From the NCBI GenBank assembly GCA_963772375.1, contig CAVYXG010000005.1, forward strand, positions 1,240,001 through 1,304,000: a DNA stretch of 64,000 bases, read 5' to 3'. This document shows positions 34,010 to 41,662 of the stretch, piece by piece. The DNA comes from DATBHM01 sp963772375 (GTDB taxonomy: Bacteria; Actinomycetota; UBA4738; JACQTL01). Position 1 is the stretch's first letter; the number at the start of each line of letters is the position of its first letter. Both the position numbers and the translations under genes were made by a program. The notes beneath the pieces are model-generated. The model was not told where the DNA came from. It worked only from the letters and a program-made list of their open reading frames with translations, and did no database searches.

Positions 34010-35384
34010 CCGGAACGCCGGCCCGGCAGCGGCCCTGCGGCATGCGCGGCGGCGCGCCTGGGAGCCCGCCTGGGAGCGCGATAGCCGGCACGTCCGGCCA
34101 CGCGTTGCCGGGCTCGTCATACCGGTGATGGGGCTCATGCTGCTCGCGGCCGGCCCGGCCCTCGCCGCGTCGCCGTCCCCGACCGGCTCGCCTCCGAAGC
34201 CGGGCCACGGCGTTGCCGCATCGGTGCGGACCGGCGACCTGGTCGTGCTCTCCGGTGACGTGGCCGTTCGCAAGGACGAGATCTCCGGTGACGTCGTGGT
34301 GGTCCATGGTTCGGCCAGGATCGCGGGCGTCGTCCAGGGTGACGTCGTCGTGGTCGACGGGCCGATCGTGATCTCGGGCGTCGTGCGGGGGGACGTGGTA
34401 GCGCTGGACGGCGGCGTCACGCTGATCTCCGGCGCGCACGTCACGGGGGACGTCACCGTCGCGCACGGCGGCCTGGTCGTGCAGGTCGGCGCGCTGATCG
34501 GCGGTCGGGTCCATCGGGGCGGCCTGGCGTTCCTGTCGCCCTCGAAGCTGGTCACCAAGCTGGGGTTCTGGATCGCGATCTCGGTCTCGACGCTGCTGCT
34601 GGGCCTGCTGCTGCTGTTGCTCGCGCCGCGCGCCGGGGACGCGACGGGCCGTGCCGGCCGGGACGCCGTGGGGGCCTCGATCGGATGGGGGGCCGTGGCG
34701 GTGTTCGGGCTGCCGGTGTTCGCGGTTATCCTGCTCGTGACGCTGGTGGGGCTCCCGTTCGGCCTCGGACTGCTGCTGGCGCTCGCGCTGCTGGACTCCA
34801 TCGGATACGCGTACACGGGCATCGTGATCGGGCGGCTGTTCATCCGGCCCTCGCGCCATGGCGGGCCCCGGCTGGTCGCCGCCTTCCTCGCCGGGTGGGC
34901 GATCCTGCGCGCCGTCGGGTTCGTGCCGGTGCTGGGCGGGGTCACGTGGTTCCTGGCGGCCTGGTACGGCCTCGGGGCGGCGACCGTGGCCATGTGGCGA
35001 TCCCGCCGCCCGCCGATTCCGCTTCGGGCGCCCCGCCGGGAGCCCGGGTTCACGACGACCGCATCGGCGGAGGCCGAACCACGGCCGGACGAGGTCGCCG
35101 ACATCCCCTCGGCGGCAGAAGGGCCAGCGGCGTCGGACACGCCAGCGCCGGAAACGCCGGCATCGGATCAACGGGCATCGGATCAACGGGCATCGGATCA
35201 ACGGGCATCGGATCAACGGGCATCGGATCAACGGGCATCGGGGGCAGCGGGTGGCGAACCCGGGCCGCTGGATGGCCGTGCTTCGGACCCGCCCGACCTG
35301 CCCGGTTCAGGCCCGTCCCAGTCCCCGACCAGGGGGTGGTCCCCAGATCCGGAGGCTCCGCCGTTCACCGAACCGGCCCACTGA
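33984..35384 (+). CDS. membrane protein with secreted polymer-forming (bactofilin-like) domain
   Basis: The 466-residue protein begins with a hydrophobic export segment (VAGLVIPVMGLMLLAAGPALAA). Residues about 75-180 are short hydrophobic repeats (GDVVVVHGSARIAGVVQGDVVVVDG) typical of a parallel beta-helix such as bactofilin. Several membrane helices follow (about 190-350). The tail is polar and Pro-rich with five ASDQR repeats. It probably forms a surface or envelope scaffold; the role is inferred only from fold. The GTG start at 33984 overlaps the previous gene by 26 bp. Confidence 0.7.
   Translation: MTDPVRATNRNAGPAAALRHARRRAWEPAWERDSRHVRPRVAGLVIPVMGLMLLAAGPALAASPSPTGSPPKPGHGVAASVRTGDLVVLSGDVAVRKDEISGDVVVVHGSARIAGVVQGDVVVVDGPIVISGVVRGDVVALDGGVTLISGAHVTGDVTVAHGGLVVQVGALIGGRVHRGGLAFLSPSKLVTKLGFWIAISVSTLLLGLLLLLLAPRAGDATGRAGRDAVGASIGWGAVAVFGLPVFAVILLVTLVGLPFGLGLLLALALLDSIGYAYTGIVIGRLFIRPSRHGGPRLVAAFLAGWAILRAVGFVPVLGGVTWFLAAWYGLGAATVAMWRSRRPPIPLRAPRREPGFTTTASAEAEPRPDEVADIPSAAEGPAASDTPAPETPASDQRASDQRASDQRASDQRASDQRASGAAGGEPGPLDGRASDPPDLPGSGPSQSPTRGWSPDPEAPPFTEPAH
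35161..35235 (+). repeat. 15-bp tandem repeat, five perfect copies
   Basis: The unit CATCGGATCAACGGG is repeated five times without change and in frame, giving five ASDQR peptides in the cytoplasmic tail of the polymer-domain membrane protein. Perfect identity shows recent expansion, and length variation between strains is expected. Confidence 0.95.
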
Positions 35385-35427
35385 ACGCGACCTATCCTTG
35401 GCCGGACCCCGACCGGGAGGTTCGGCC

Positions 35428-35910
35428 ATGGACCTGCACGCCGTTCGCATCGACAAGCCGGAGGACATGAACTTCATCCTCGGTCACTCGCACTTCATCA
35501 AGACCGTCGAGGACCTCCACGAGACGCTGGTCGAGTCGTCGCCGACGCTGAAGTTCGGGCTGGCCTTCTGCGAGGCGAGCGGCCCCAGGCTGGTCCGCCG
35601 GAGCGGGAACGACCCGGAGCTGGTCGACATCGCCGTCCGCAACGCACAGGCGATCGGCGCGGGGCACTCGTTCATCGTGTTCCTGCGGGACGGGTTCCCG
35701 GTGAACGTGCTGAACGCTGTCAAGACGGTGAGCGAGGTCTGCCGCGTGTTCTGTGCGACCGCCAACTCGACCGAGGTGCTCGTCGCGGAGACCGAACAGG
35801 GGCGCGGGATCATCGGCGTCGTCGACGGGGAACCGCCGCTCGGCGTCGAGACCGACGACGACGAACAAGACCGCATGGACCTGCTGCGGCGGTTCGGCTA
35901 CAAGCTCTGA
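35428..35910 (+). CDS. adenosine-specific kinase family protein
   Basis: The 160-residue protein matches the small adenosine-specific kinase family (PF04008 type). It contains HFIKTVEDLHETLVESSPTLKFGLAFCEASGPRLVRRSGND, IGAGHSFIVFLRDGFPVNVLNAVK, FCATANSTEVLVAETEQGRGIIGVVDG. It covers the full family length. Members were named from a crystal structure and limited biochemistry, so kinase activity should be taken as tentative. The ATG has GGGAGG 9 nt upstream. The 3' end overlaps the convergent beta-helix gene by 13 bp. Confidence 0.85.
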   Translation: MDLHAVRIDKPEDMNFILGHSHFIKTVEDLHETLVESSPTLKFGLAFCEASGPRLVRRSGNDPELVDIAVRNAQAIGAGHSFIVFLRDGFPVNVLNAVKTVSEVCRVFCATANSTEVLVAETEQGRGIIGVVDGEPPLGVETDDDEQDRMDLLRRFGYKL

Positions 35911-37166
35911 CGGCGGGCCGCCGGGACCGCTTCCAGGCGCTCCGAGAAGGACGCCGGCAACGACTTCGAGGGCACGACCCGCACCGGCGGAGACGTCGGT
36001 TGCAGCGGTGGCCGGGGCATGTCGGTGTACGAGGGGTGCGGCCCCGACCGGGCGAACGCAGTGGGCGTCCCGACCTCCAGCGCGCGCGACACGGTGCCGT
36101 CGCCGCCGACCGGCACCGGTCGCCCGCAATGGTGGGTGCGCTCGAGGTCTTCCGGGGCCGTCGTCGCGGCCGAGTTCCCCGTGAAGCAGTTGCCGGCGGC
36201 GGCGCCCGCGGCGAGCGCGAGGTCGGCGAGGCCGCTGCCGCGCACGCGATTGGCAGTGATCCGGTTGCCGGTCGGCGACCACCGTCCCCCCTCCGGCTGG
36301 ATGGTGGCGAACACCGCGATCCCGTACCGCGCGGATCCGGTGACGAGGTTGCCGCCCACGACGTTCCGCCGGCCCCCGGCGACCCCGATCCCGATCCCCG
36401 TCAGGCCGTCGATGGGGTCGGTGGCGGGCGTCGGGACCGAACCGCTGCCCACCACCCGGTTGGCGGTGAAGGAGCTGTCGCGCTGGGGCGGGTCCGCCTC
36501 GTCGTCGAAGGAGTTCGGCAGGATGCCGGTGCCGTTCCGGTCGAACAGCGAATCCTCGACCACCAGCGAGCCGCCGGCATTCGTTCCCGAGTACCCGAGC
36601 CCCGACAGCATCGCGGTGTCGTCGTGAAGAGTGGCCTCGCACGGATGGCACTCGCCGACGTAGAACGCGGCGTCGCCGGCACCCGACACCAGCGAGCGCG
36701 CCACGACACCGCGCCGGCTGCCGACCGCGTAGATGCCGTAGGCGCCGACGTTCCACACGGTGACGTCGAAGGCGGCGTAGCCGGTCACGTGATTCCACAG
36801 CAGGCCGTTGCCCGGGAACGAGTGGATGGTGAGGTTCTCGACGGTGACGCCGTCTGCGGCGACGGTGATCGCGTTCGAACCCCGGTCGCGCCCGTCGAAC
36901 ACGACCCTGTTGCGGTCCTCGCCCCGGATCGTCAGGCCGCGGAGACCGGCGGGGACGGTGAGCCCGCCACGGTAGGTGCCGGGTCCGAGGACGATCGTGT
37001 CGCCGGGGCCGGCCATGTCGAGGGCCGCGGCCGGGTCGGACGCGTCCGCGGGAACGCTGATCACGCGACCGCCCGAATCACCCGGCGGCGTGGCGCATGC
37101 CGCGAGGAGGGCGAGGGGAAGGAGGGCGGCCGGCCACCGGCCGGCCGCCCCTCGACCGCACCGCAC
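35898..37166 (-). CDS. secreted right-handed beta-helix lipoprotein
   Basis: The 422-residue protein has a lipoprotein signal (ALLPLALLAAC, lipidated Cys24). The body is a parallel beta-helix of the pectate-lyase/NosD kind: GPGDTIVLGPGTYRGGLTVP, GLTIRGEDRNRVVFDG, GVTVENLTIHSFPGNGL, ANRVVGSGS and similar rungs. It lacks a recognisable catalytic set, so carbohydrate binding or lyase activity is possible but unproven. The gene downstream on the same strand begins after a 15-bp gap from the next upstream gene (37182), so the two are probably co-transcribed. Confidence 0.75.
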   Translation of the reverse strand: MRCGRGAAGRWPAALLPLALLAACATPPGDSGGRVISVPADASDPAAALDMAGPGDTIVLGPGTYRGGLTVPAGLRGLTIRGEDRNRVVFDGRDRGSNAITVAADGVTVENLTIHSFPGNGLLWNHVTGYAAFDVTVWNVGAYGIYAVGSRRGVVARSLVSGAGDAAFYVGECHPCEATLHDDTAMLSGLGYSGTNAGGSLVVEDSLFDRNGTGILPNSFDDEADPPQRDSSFTANRVVGSGSVPTPATDPIDGLTGIGIGVAGGRRNVVGGNLVTGSARYGIAVFATIQPEGGRWSPTGNRITANRVRGSGLADLALAAGAAAGNCFTGNSAATTAPEDLERTHHCGRPVPVGGDGTVSRALEVGTPTAFARSGPHPSYTDMPRPPLQPTSPPVRVVPSKSLPASFSERLEAVPAARRQSL

Positions 37167-37181
37167 CAGGGCCGGTCGCCG

Positions 37182-37961
37182 CTATGCGGCGACCGCCCTC
37201 CTCCGCCGCTGCACGACCGCCAGCATCAGCAGCGCCGCCACGACGAGCGTCCCGATCGCGAGACTGACCGGCAGCCCGGCCGACGAGCCCACCGCCGGGG
37301 TTCGGGTGCCGGGAGCCTCGTGGGTCGCAGATTCCGCGTCCGTGACCGGCCGGGTGCCGGCGCTCGCCGCCGACTGCGCTCGCGCGGCCCCACCCGGACC
37401 GGCGGCGCGGGTCTTCGCCGGCCGGGCAGCCGGAAGCCCGTGTGCTCGTAGCATGCCGACCGTCGCCGAATCGAGGTGCCACCAGACGGGAGCCAGCTGC
37501 ATCGAGTCGCAGAACGCCTGCCCGGGCGGCGTCTGGATCATCGGTCCGCCCTTCGCGTACGGAAACAGGCGCTGGGAGATCGTGCTGTGCCCGGGTCCGC
37601 AGCTGTACCGGAGGCTGACCTCGAGCGCCGGTCCCAGCTCGTTCGCCGGGGGATGGTGCTGGCGGACGCCCTGCAGGGCGCCCGTGTCCTCCAGCCATGT
37701 CGTCACGGACGGCCCGGCGATGTGGATCGGGGCCGAGAGGACGGTCGCGGCGCCACCGGAATCCGTCCCACCGTCCCCCCCGATTCCGCTCCCGCCGCCG
37801 CCGCTCCCGCCGCCGACCCCAGGGGCGTGATCGCCCGGGTTCGTGATCGTGACGGCCGTCGCCTCGCCCTTCGCCTGTGCGGGGACCGCCAGCGCGAGCA
37901 CCGCGATCGCCGCGAGGGCGAGCACCCGGGTCGCCGATAGTCGTCCGATCCACCTGCGCAT
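37182..37961 (-). CDS. secreted, C-terminally anchored protein, unknown
   Basis: The 259-residue protein has a signal peptide (VLALAAIAVLALAVPAQA) and a Gly-rich low-complexity linker (PGVGGGSGGGGSGIGGDGG). A compact region with two Cys (YSCGPGHSTISQRLFPYAKGG, AFCDSMQLAPVWWHLD) follows. It ends with a membrane helix and basic tail (LAIGTLVVAALLMLAVVQRRRR). This is the layout of a cell-surface protein but without an LPXTG sorting motif. The ATG at 37961 has GAGGAGG close upstream. No family was recognised. Confidence 0.6.
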   Translation of the reverse strand: MRRWIGRLSATRVLALAAIAVLALAVPAQAKGEATAVTITNPGDHAPGVGGGSGGGGSGIGGDGGTDSGGAATVLSAPIHIAGPSVTTWLEDTGALQGVRQHHPPANELGPALEVSLRYSCGPGHSTISQRLFPYAKGGPMIQTPPGQAFCDSMQLAPVWWHLDSATVGMLRAHGLPAARPAKTRAAGPGGAARAQSAASAGTRPVTDAESATHEAPGTRTPAVGSSAGLPVSLAIGTLVVAALLMLAVVQRRRRAVAA

Positions 37962-38058
37962 CCTGCACCTCCTCGCCGCGAGCCTCATGCCTGGTACACG
38001 GGCAAGTCCGATCAGGTTCCCGACCGCGGAAGGGAATGGATTGGCGCCCGCCCTGTCG

Positions 38059-38064
38059 TAGCCT
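38059..38064 (+). promoter_or_regulatory. -10 element of a leaderless promoter (DUF885 gene)
   Basis: TAGCCT lies exactly 7 nt before the ATG at 38072, and no ribosome-binding site intervenes. Transcription is expected to begin at the start codon. Confidence 0.55.
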
Positions 38065-38071
38065 GTTGGCC

Positions 38072-39730
38072 ATGTCCGACGGCACCACTCCCACTCACGC
38101 TGCCCGAGCGCTCGCGGCACGGTACTGGGACGACCTGCTCTCCCTCGAACCGATCCTCTCCACCCAGGTCGGCGACGACCGATTCGACGACCGCCTCCCC
38201 GACACGACCGAGGACGGCATCGCGCGCTCCCGCGAGGTGAACGAATCGGCGCGGTCGCAGGCGGCCGCCATCGACCGCTCCCAACTCGATGAGACCGACC
38301 GCACCACGCTCGACGTGCTCGATGCAGTGGTCGACCGTTCCCTCGAGGCGATCCGCCTCCGGACCGACCGCCTGGCCGGTGTGACCCACCTCCTCGGTCC
38401 GGGCACCCTGTTGGTGCAGCTCGGCTCCCTCCAGCGCGCCGACACCCCCGATCGCGTCGACCGCTACGTGCAACGGCTCCGGAGCGTCCCGGCGTTCCTC
38501 GAAGGGATCCAGGCGGGAGCGGCGGCTGCCGGCAACGAGGGCATCACCCAGCCGCGCCTCGTGGTCGACCGGACGATCGGGCAGATCGAGCGCCTCCTCC
38601 GGATCCCGGCGGAGGCATCGCCGGCAGTCGCGCCCGTCGCCGACGAGACCCAGCGCGTGCGCGTGGTGGACACGATTCGCGACGTGGTCCATCCCGCCTA
38701 CCGTGGGTTCCTCGACATGCTCCGCTCGTACCGCGAACGGGCCCGGGAGTCCGTCGGGCTCGGCGACCTCCCCGACGGCGCCGAGCGGTATGCGGTCGAG
38801 ATCAAGTCGTTCACCACGATCGACATCCCGGCGGAGGAGGTCCACGGGGTCGGCCTCGAGGAGATGGACGCGATCGAACGCCAGAAGGCTCAGATCGCGA
38901 AGGGGCTGGGATTCGGCTCGGTGGAGGAGGCACTCGCGTCGCACGCCGAGGACGACCGGCCGTCGAGCCGCGAGGAGATCGTACGGCTGGCCGAGGACAG
39001 TGTTCGTCGGGGATGGGACGGGGCCATGCCGGCGTTCGGCCGTCTCCCCGTCGGCAAGTGCGAGGTCCGCCCCGTCGAGGAATTCCGAGAGAAGGACACC
39101 CCCTTCGCGTACTACCAGCCGGGTTCCGGCGACGGGTCGCGACAGGGGATCTTCTACGTGAACACCGTGGGCCATACGGACGTGAAGGTCCACATGCTCG
39201 CCGCGGTGGCGTTCCACGAGGCGAACCCCGGGCACCACTTCCAGATCTCGATCGAGCAGGAGCACACCGAACGCCCGCTCCTCCGCCGATTCGGGGGGCT
39301 GCTCGTGGGGAGCGCATTCTCAGAGGGGTGGGGGTTGTACTCGGAGCGCCTGGCGGACGAGCTCGGGCTGTACGCGGACGAGTTCGAGCGCATCGGGATG
39401 CTCGAAGCGCAGGCGTGGCGGGCCGCGCGGCTGGTCACCGACTCGGGGATCCACGCCCTGGGTTGGGACCGGCAGCGGGCGATCGACTACCTCGACCGGG
39501 CCACGGGCGGGCCGCGCCTGAACGCCGAGATCGAGATCGATCGCTACATCGCGTGGCCGGCCCAGGCGCTCTCGTACAAGATCGGCCAGCGCGAGATCGA
39601 ACGGTATCGGGCCGAGGCAAGGCACCGGCTCGGCGACTCGTTCTCGCTTCGGGACTTCCACGACCGGGTCCTGGAGCTCGGCTCGCTCCCGCTGCCGGCG
39701 CTGCGGCGCGAACTGGCCGCGGAGGCCTGA
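38072..39730 (+). CDS. DUF885 family protein, probable metallopeptidase
   Basis: The 552-residue protein matches the DUF885 family across its length. The H382-E-x-x-x-G-H388 region (FHEANPGHHFQISIEQ) resembles a zinc-peptidase helix. SAFSEGWGLYSERLADELG and a C-terminal region WPAQALSYKIGQREIERYR, both hallmarks of the family, follow. There is no signal peptide, so it is probably cytoplasmic; the substrate is unknown. The start at 38072 is supported by the -10 box 7 nt upstream. A long upstream frame is antisense to the secreted protein gene. Confidence 0.85.
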   Translation: MSDGTTPTHAARALAARYWDDLLSLEPILSTQVGDDRFDDRLPDTTEDGIARSREVNESARSQAAAIDRSQLDETDRTTLDVLDAVVDRSLEAIRLRTDRLAGVTHLLGPGTLLVQLGSLQRADTPDRVDRYVQRLRSVPAFLEGIQAGAAAAGNEGITQPRLVVDRTIGQIERLLRIPAEASPAVAPVADETQRVRVVDTIRDVVHPAYRGFLDMLRSYRERARESVGLGDLPDGAERYAVEIKSFTTIDIPAEEVHGVGLEEMDAIERQKAQIAKGLGFGSVEEALASHAEDDRPSSREEIVRLAEDSVRRGWDGAMPAFGRLPVGKCEVRPVEEFREKDTPFAYYQPGSGDGSRQGIFYVNTVGHTDVKVHMLAAVAFHEANPGHHFQISIEQEHTERPLLRRFGGLLVGSAFSEGWGLYSERLADELGLYADEFERIGMLEAQAWRAARLVTDSGIHALGWDRQRAIDYLDRATGGPRLNAEIEIDRYIAWPAQALSYKIGQREIERYRAEARHRLGDSFSLRDFHDRVLELGSLPLPALRRELAAEA

Positions 39731-39780
39731 TCACAGGCACCCCCTGGGCTGGTTGGGGCGCTGGAATCCGCCGCAACAAG

Positions 39781-39818
39781 CGGAAACCGCCGGAACCCGA
39801 AGGTCCCAGCGGTCTCCG
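39781..39818 (-). ncRNA. hairpin RNA element, copy A (candidate sRNA or attenuator)
   Basis: Read on the minus strand these 38 bases form a 17-bp stem closed by a UUCG tetraloop (39798-39801). All 17 pairs are possible including G-U wobbles. On the plus strand the wobbles become A-C mismatches, so the minus-strand RNA is the structured one. The predicted transcription start (from the promoter at 39825-39853) falls at the first base of the stem. The tail CTTGTTG follows. The whole 38 bases are identical in copy B (44390-44427). Function is unknown. Transcript direction is antisense to the end of the DUF885 gene. Confidence 0.6.
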
Positions 39819-39824
39819 TCGCGA

Positions 39825-39876
39825 ACCATAGGGGACGCTTTCGGAGCGGTCAAGCCGGAGGTCGTCTCTCGTCACT
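39825..39876 (-). promoter_or_regulatory. promoter and upstream box of hairpin element, copy A
   Basis: On the minus strand: TTGACC (39848-39853), 17-nt spacer, TATGGT (39825-39830). Thirteen nt upstream of the -35 is AGTGACGAGA (39867-39876). Copy B has the same -35, the same spacer length, a near-identical -10 and the same box at the same distance, although the spacer sequences differ. The box may be an activator site. Confidence 0.6.
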
Positions 39877-39909
39877 TCTTCCTCGTCGGTTCGGCGCTGC
39901 GTGCGCGGG

Positions 39910-39915
39910 TAGGGT
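39910..39915 (+). promoter_or_regulatory. -10 element of a leaderless promoter (zinc-ribbon gene)
   Basis: TAGGGT lies exactly 7 nt before the ATG at 39923, with no ribosome-binding site between. It is divergent from the hairpin promoter at 39825-39853, whose upstream box is about 34 nt away, so both may respond to the same regulator. Confidence 0.5.
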
Positions 39916-39922
39916 TGCACGG

Positions 39923-40174
39923 ATGTCCCAAGCGAACGAATCGCGCTGCCCGGTCTGCGGGAAGGGTGTGTTGCAGCACCTCGGTCCCGAGGACTCCGAA
40001 CGCCTCCAGCGGCCGGAATCGCCGATCATCGAGACGTACAGCTGCGGGCACGAGGTGACCGCGGCGCCGCTCGCCACCGCCGACGCCGAGCAACTCGAGG
40101 TGGAACGCCGCGCCAGCGAGGATACGGTGAACGCCCAGGCCGACGAGGAGGACGCGGCCGAGAGCTCGGGCTGA
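39923..40174 (+). CDS. small zinc-ribbon protein
   Basis: The 83-residue protein has CPVCGKGVL (first knuckle) and SYSCGHEV, a plausible third Cys and His, so a small zinc-binding fold is likely. The C-terminal half is acidic and probably disordered. The start at 39923 is supported by a -10 box 7 nt upstream. It sits about 105 bp from hairpin element copy A. Another small zinc-ribbon gene (43872-44162) sits by copy B. Function is unknown. Confidence 0.55.
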   Translation: MSQANESRCPVCGKGVLQHLGPEDSERLQRPESPIIETYSCGHEVTAAPLATADAEQLEVERRASEDTVNAQADEEDAAESSG

Positions 40175-40227
40175 GGCACGCCGAGCCCAGCCCGCCCCCG
40201 CGCGACTTCGGGCGCGGAACGCAGGTT

Positions 40228-41505
40228 TCAGGCCGTTCCGACGGCGACTTCCGGGGCCGCTCGCTGCGGTCCGGCGCGGGGTCCGGCTCGGGCCGTGATC
40301 AGGGTTCCGTCCGGCCGCCTGAAGGTCGGCAGCCCCTCGACGATCTCGATCCGGAACCCATCGTGCGTCATCGCGTGGTGTCGCCGGCACAGCAGGACGA
40401 GATTCGACGGCTTGGTTTCACCGCCGTCCGCCCAGTGCCGGATGTGATGGGCGTCGCACCAGCCGACCGGGCGGTCGCAGGTCGGGAATGCGCACCCACC
40501 GTCGCGAACCGCAAGGACGCGCCGAAGCGCCGGCGAGATCACCCTGGTCGTCCGCCCGACGTCGAGGGGCTCCGATCGACCGGACATCACGACGCGGGAC
40601 ACCGACGCATCGCAGGCCAGCCTCCTGACCGTGGCGACCGGCAGACGGATCCCCTCTGCGGTCGGCGCGGAGGGGAGCGACGCCGGGGGCGTTTCGCCCG
40701 ACCCGGATCCGCCCTCCAGCGATTCGAGGTCGACGACCACGGTGATGTGCGGTCGTTCCCCGGCCACCGAGGGACGGGCCGAGTCGTCCAACCACCGCCG
40801 GCTGATCTCGCCGAGCGCATCCGCGCGGCGCTGGGCCGGGGACCGGACGTCGTCCACCGACCGCGCCCAGGCATCGGTGACTGATCGCAGAGCCGCCAGG
40901 AACGCTCCTCCCGTCTCCGGATCGAGGTTGCCGTCCACCCGCACCATGCCGTCGACGGTCGGCGTCGCATGCAACCCTCGCCGCTCGAACCGCTCGGAGT
41001 CCTCCCGCACGACCCGCTCGCGATCCGTCTCCGACTTCCAGTGCTCCACCGTCAGCCGGAGCCCGCGCGCCGGCATCGTTCGCGCCGCCGTCAGCAGCGC
41101 ATCCGCCGATCGAGCGAACGCCTCCGGATTCGAATCCCGGGCGTCGACCAGCGTCAGCGCCGCCCACGTGGCCACCTCGCCGTCGGCGAGCGCCGCCTGA
41201 ACATCCGGCAGCTTGCCCAGCCCCCGAGCGAGCCGGATGTCACGGGCCGCCTGCGACCACGTCTCCCCGAACCGCGACTCCACCCACGACGTGATCGAGA
41301 GATGGCCGTCGCGTTCGAACGACCGTCGGCGTTCGAGCTCGGCGATCCGCCGGGCACCCTCGGCCTCGAGTGCCCGGATCGCCGTCTTGATCTCGATGAC
41401 GTCCGCCTCGATCGTGGCGTCCGAGCACGCTCCTAGATCCCCGTGAACTGCAGGTCCTAGATCGGCGGAGCGGTACTCCTCGAGGCCGGATCGAAGTGTG
41501 GACAT
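40228..41505 (-). CDS. DUF222 / HNH endonuclease (13E12 repeat family)
   Basis: The 425-residue protein has the DUF222 helical domain (AIRALEAEGARRIAELERRR, SITSWVESRFGETWSQAARDIRLARGLGKLP). The C-terminal HNH nuclease motif is CAFPTCDRPVGWCDAHHIRHWADGG...SNLVLLCRRHHAMTHDGFRIE, with the two zinc-binding Cys pairs and catalytic His. The family is typical of actinobacteria (13E12 repeats of mycobacteria) and some members are DNA-damage inducible. A perfect SOS box lies at the promoter. The ATG at 41505 fits a -10-like GATACT (41515-41520) nearly leaderless; the ATG at 41511 is an alternative. Confidence 0.88.
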   Translation of the reverse strand: MSTLRSGLEEYRSADLGPAVHGDLGACSDATIEADVIEIKTAIRALEAEGARRIAELERRRSFERDGHLSITSWVESRFGETWSQAARDIRLARGLGKLPDVQAALADGEVATWAALTLVDARDSNPEAFARSADALLTAARTMPARGLRLTVEHWKSETDRERVVREDSERFERRGLHATPTVDGMVRVDGNLDPETGGAFLAALRSVTDAWARSVDDVRSPAQRRADALGEISRRWLDDSARPSVAGERPHITVVVDLESLEGGSGSGETPPASLPSAPTAEGIRLPVATVRRLACDASVSRVVMSGRSEPLDVGRTTRVISPALRRVLAVRDGGCAFPTCDRPVGWCDAHHIRHWADGGETKPSNLVLLCRRHHAMTHDGFRIEIVEGLPTFRRPDGTLITARAGPRAGPQRAAPEVAVGTA

Positions 41506-41517
41506 GACCATGCCAGT

Positions 41518-41535
41518 ATCGAACTTATGTTCGAT
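41518..41535. promoter_or_regulatory. LexA binding site (SOS box)
   Basis: ATCGAACTTATGTTCGAT is a perfect 7-bp inverted repeat with a 4-bp spacer and matches the actinobacterial LexA consensus TCGAAC-N4-GTTCGA exactly. It overlaps the probable promoter of the DUF222/HNH gene, 7-13 bp before its start codon, so LexA would block initiation. Confidence 0.8.
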
Positions 41536-41662
41536 CCAAGCAATGGCACGAACGAGTCATCTTCCGATCGGTCGCCCTCCCTGGAATCCATCACCAGTTC
41601 GGCTCGCTCAAGGCGGAACGTTCGCGCCCCGAGCCGCCTGGCTCCGACCCAGCGGGCTCGGG

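Noticed and set aside
35161..35235. Five short identical repeats considered as a CRISPR array.
   Set aside because: The units are directly tandem with no spacers and are in frame within a coding region.
37962..38071. A short stretch resembling the TPP riboswitch core (AACCTGATC) on the minus strand before the secreted protein gene.
   Set aside because: The other conserved parts (CTGAGA and the ATAATGCCAG region) are missing, and the downstream gene has no link to thiamine.
41105..41140. tRNA T-arm-like sequence with TTCGAAT and a nearby CGACCA.
   Set aside because: One mismatch in the stem, no matching acceptor 5' strand, no D or anticodon arms, and it lies inside the DUF222/HNH coding region.
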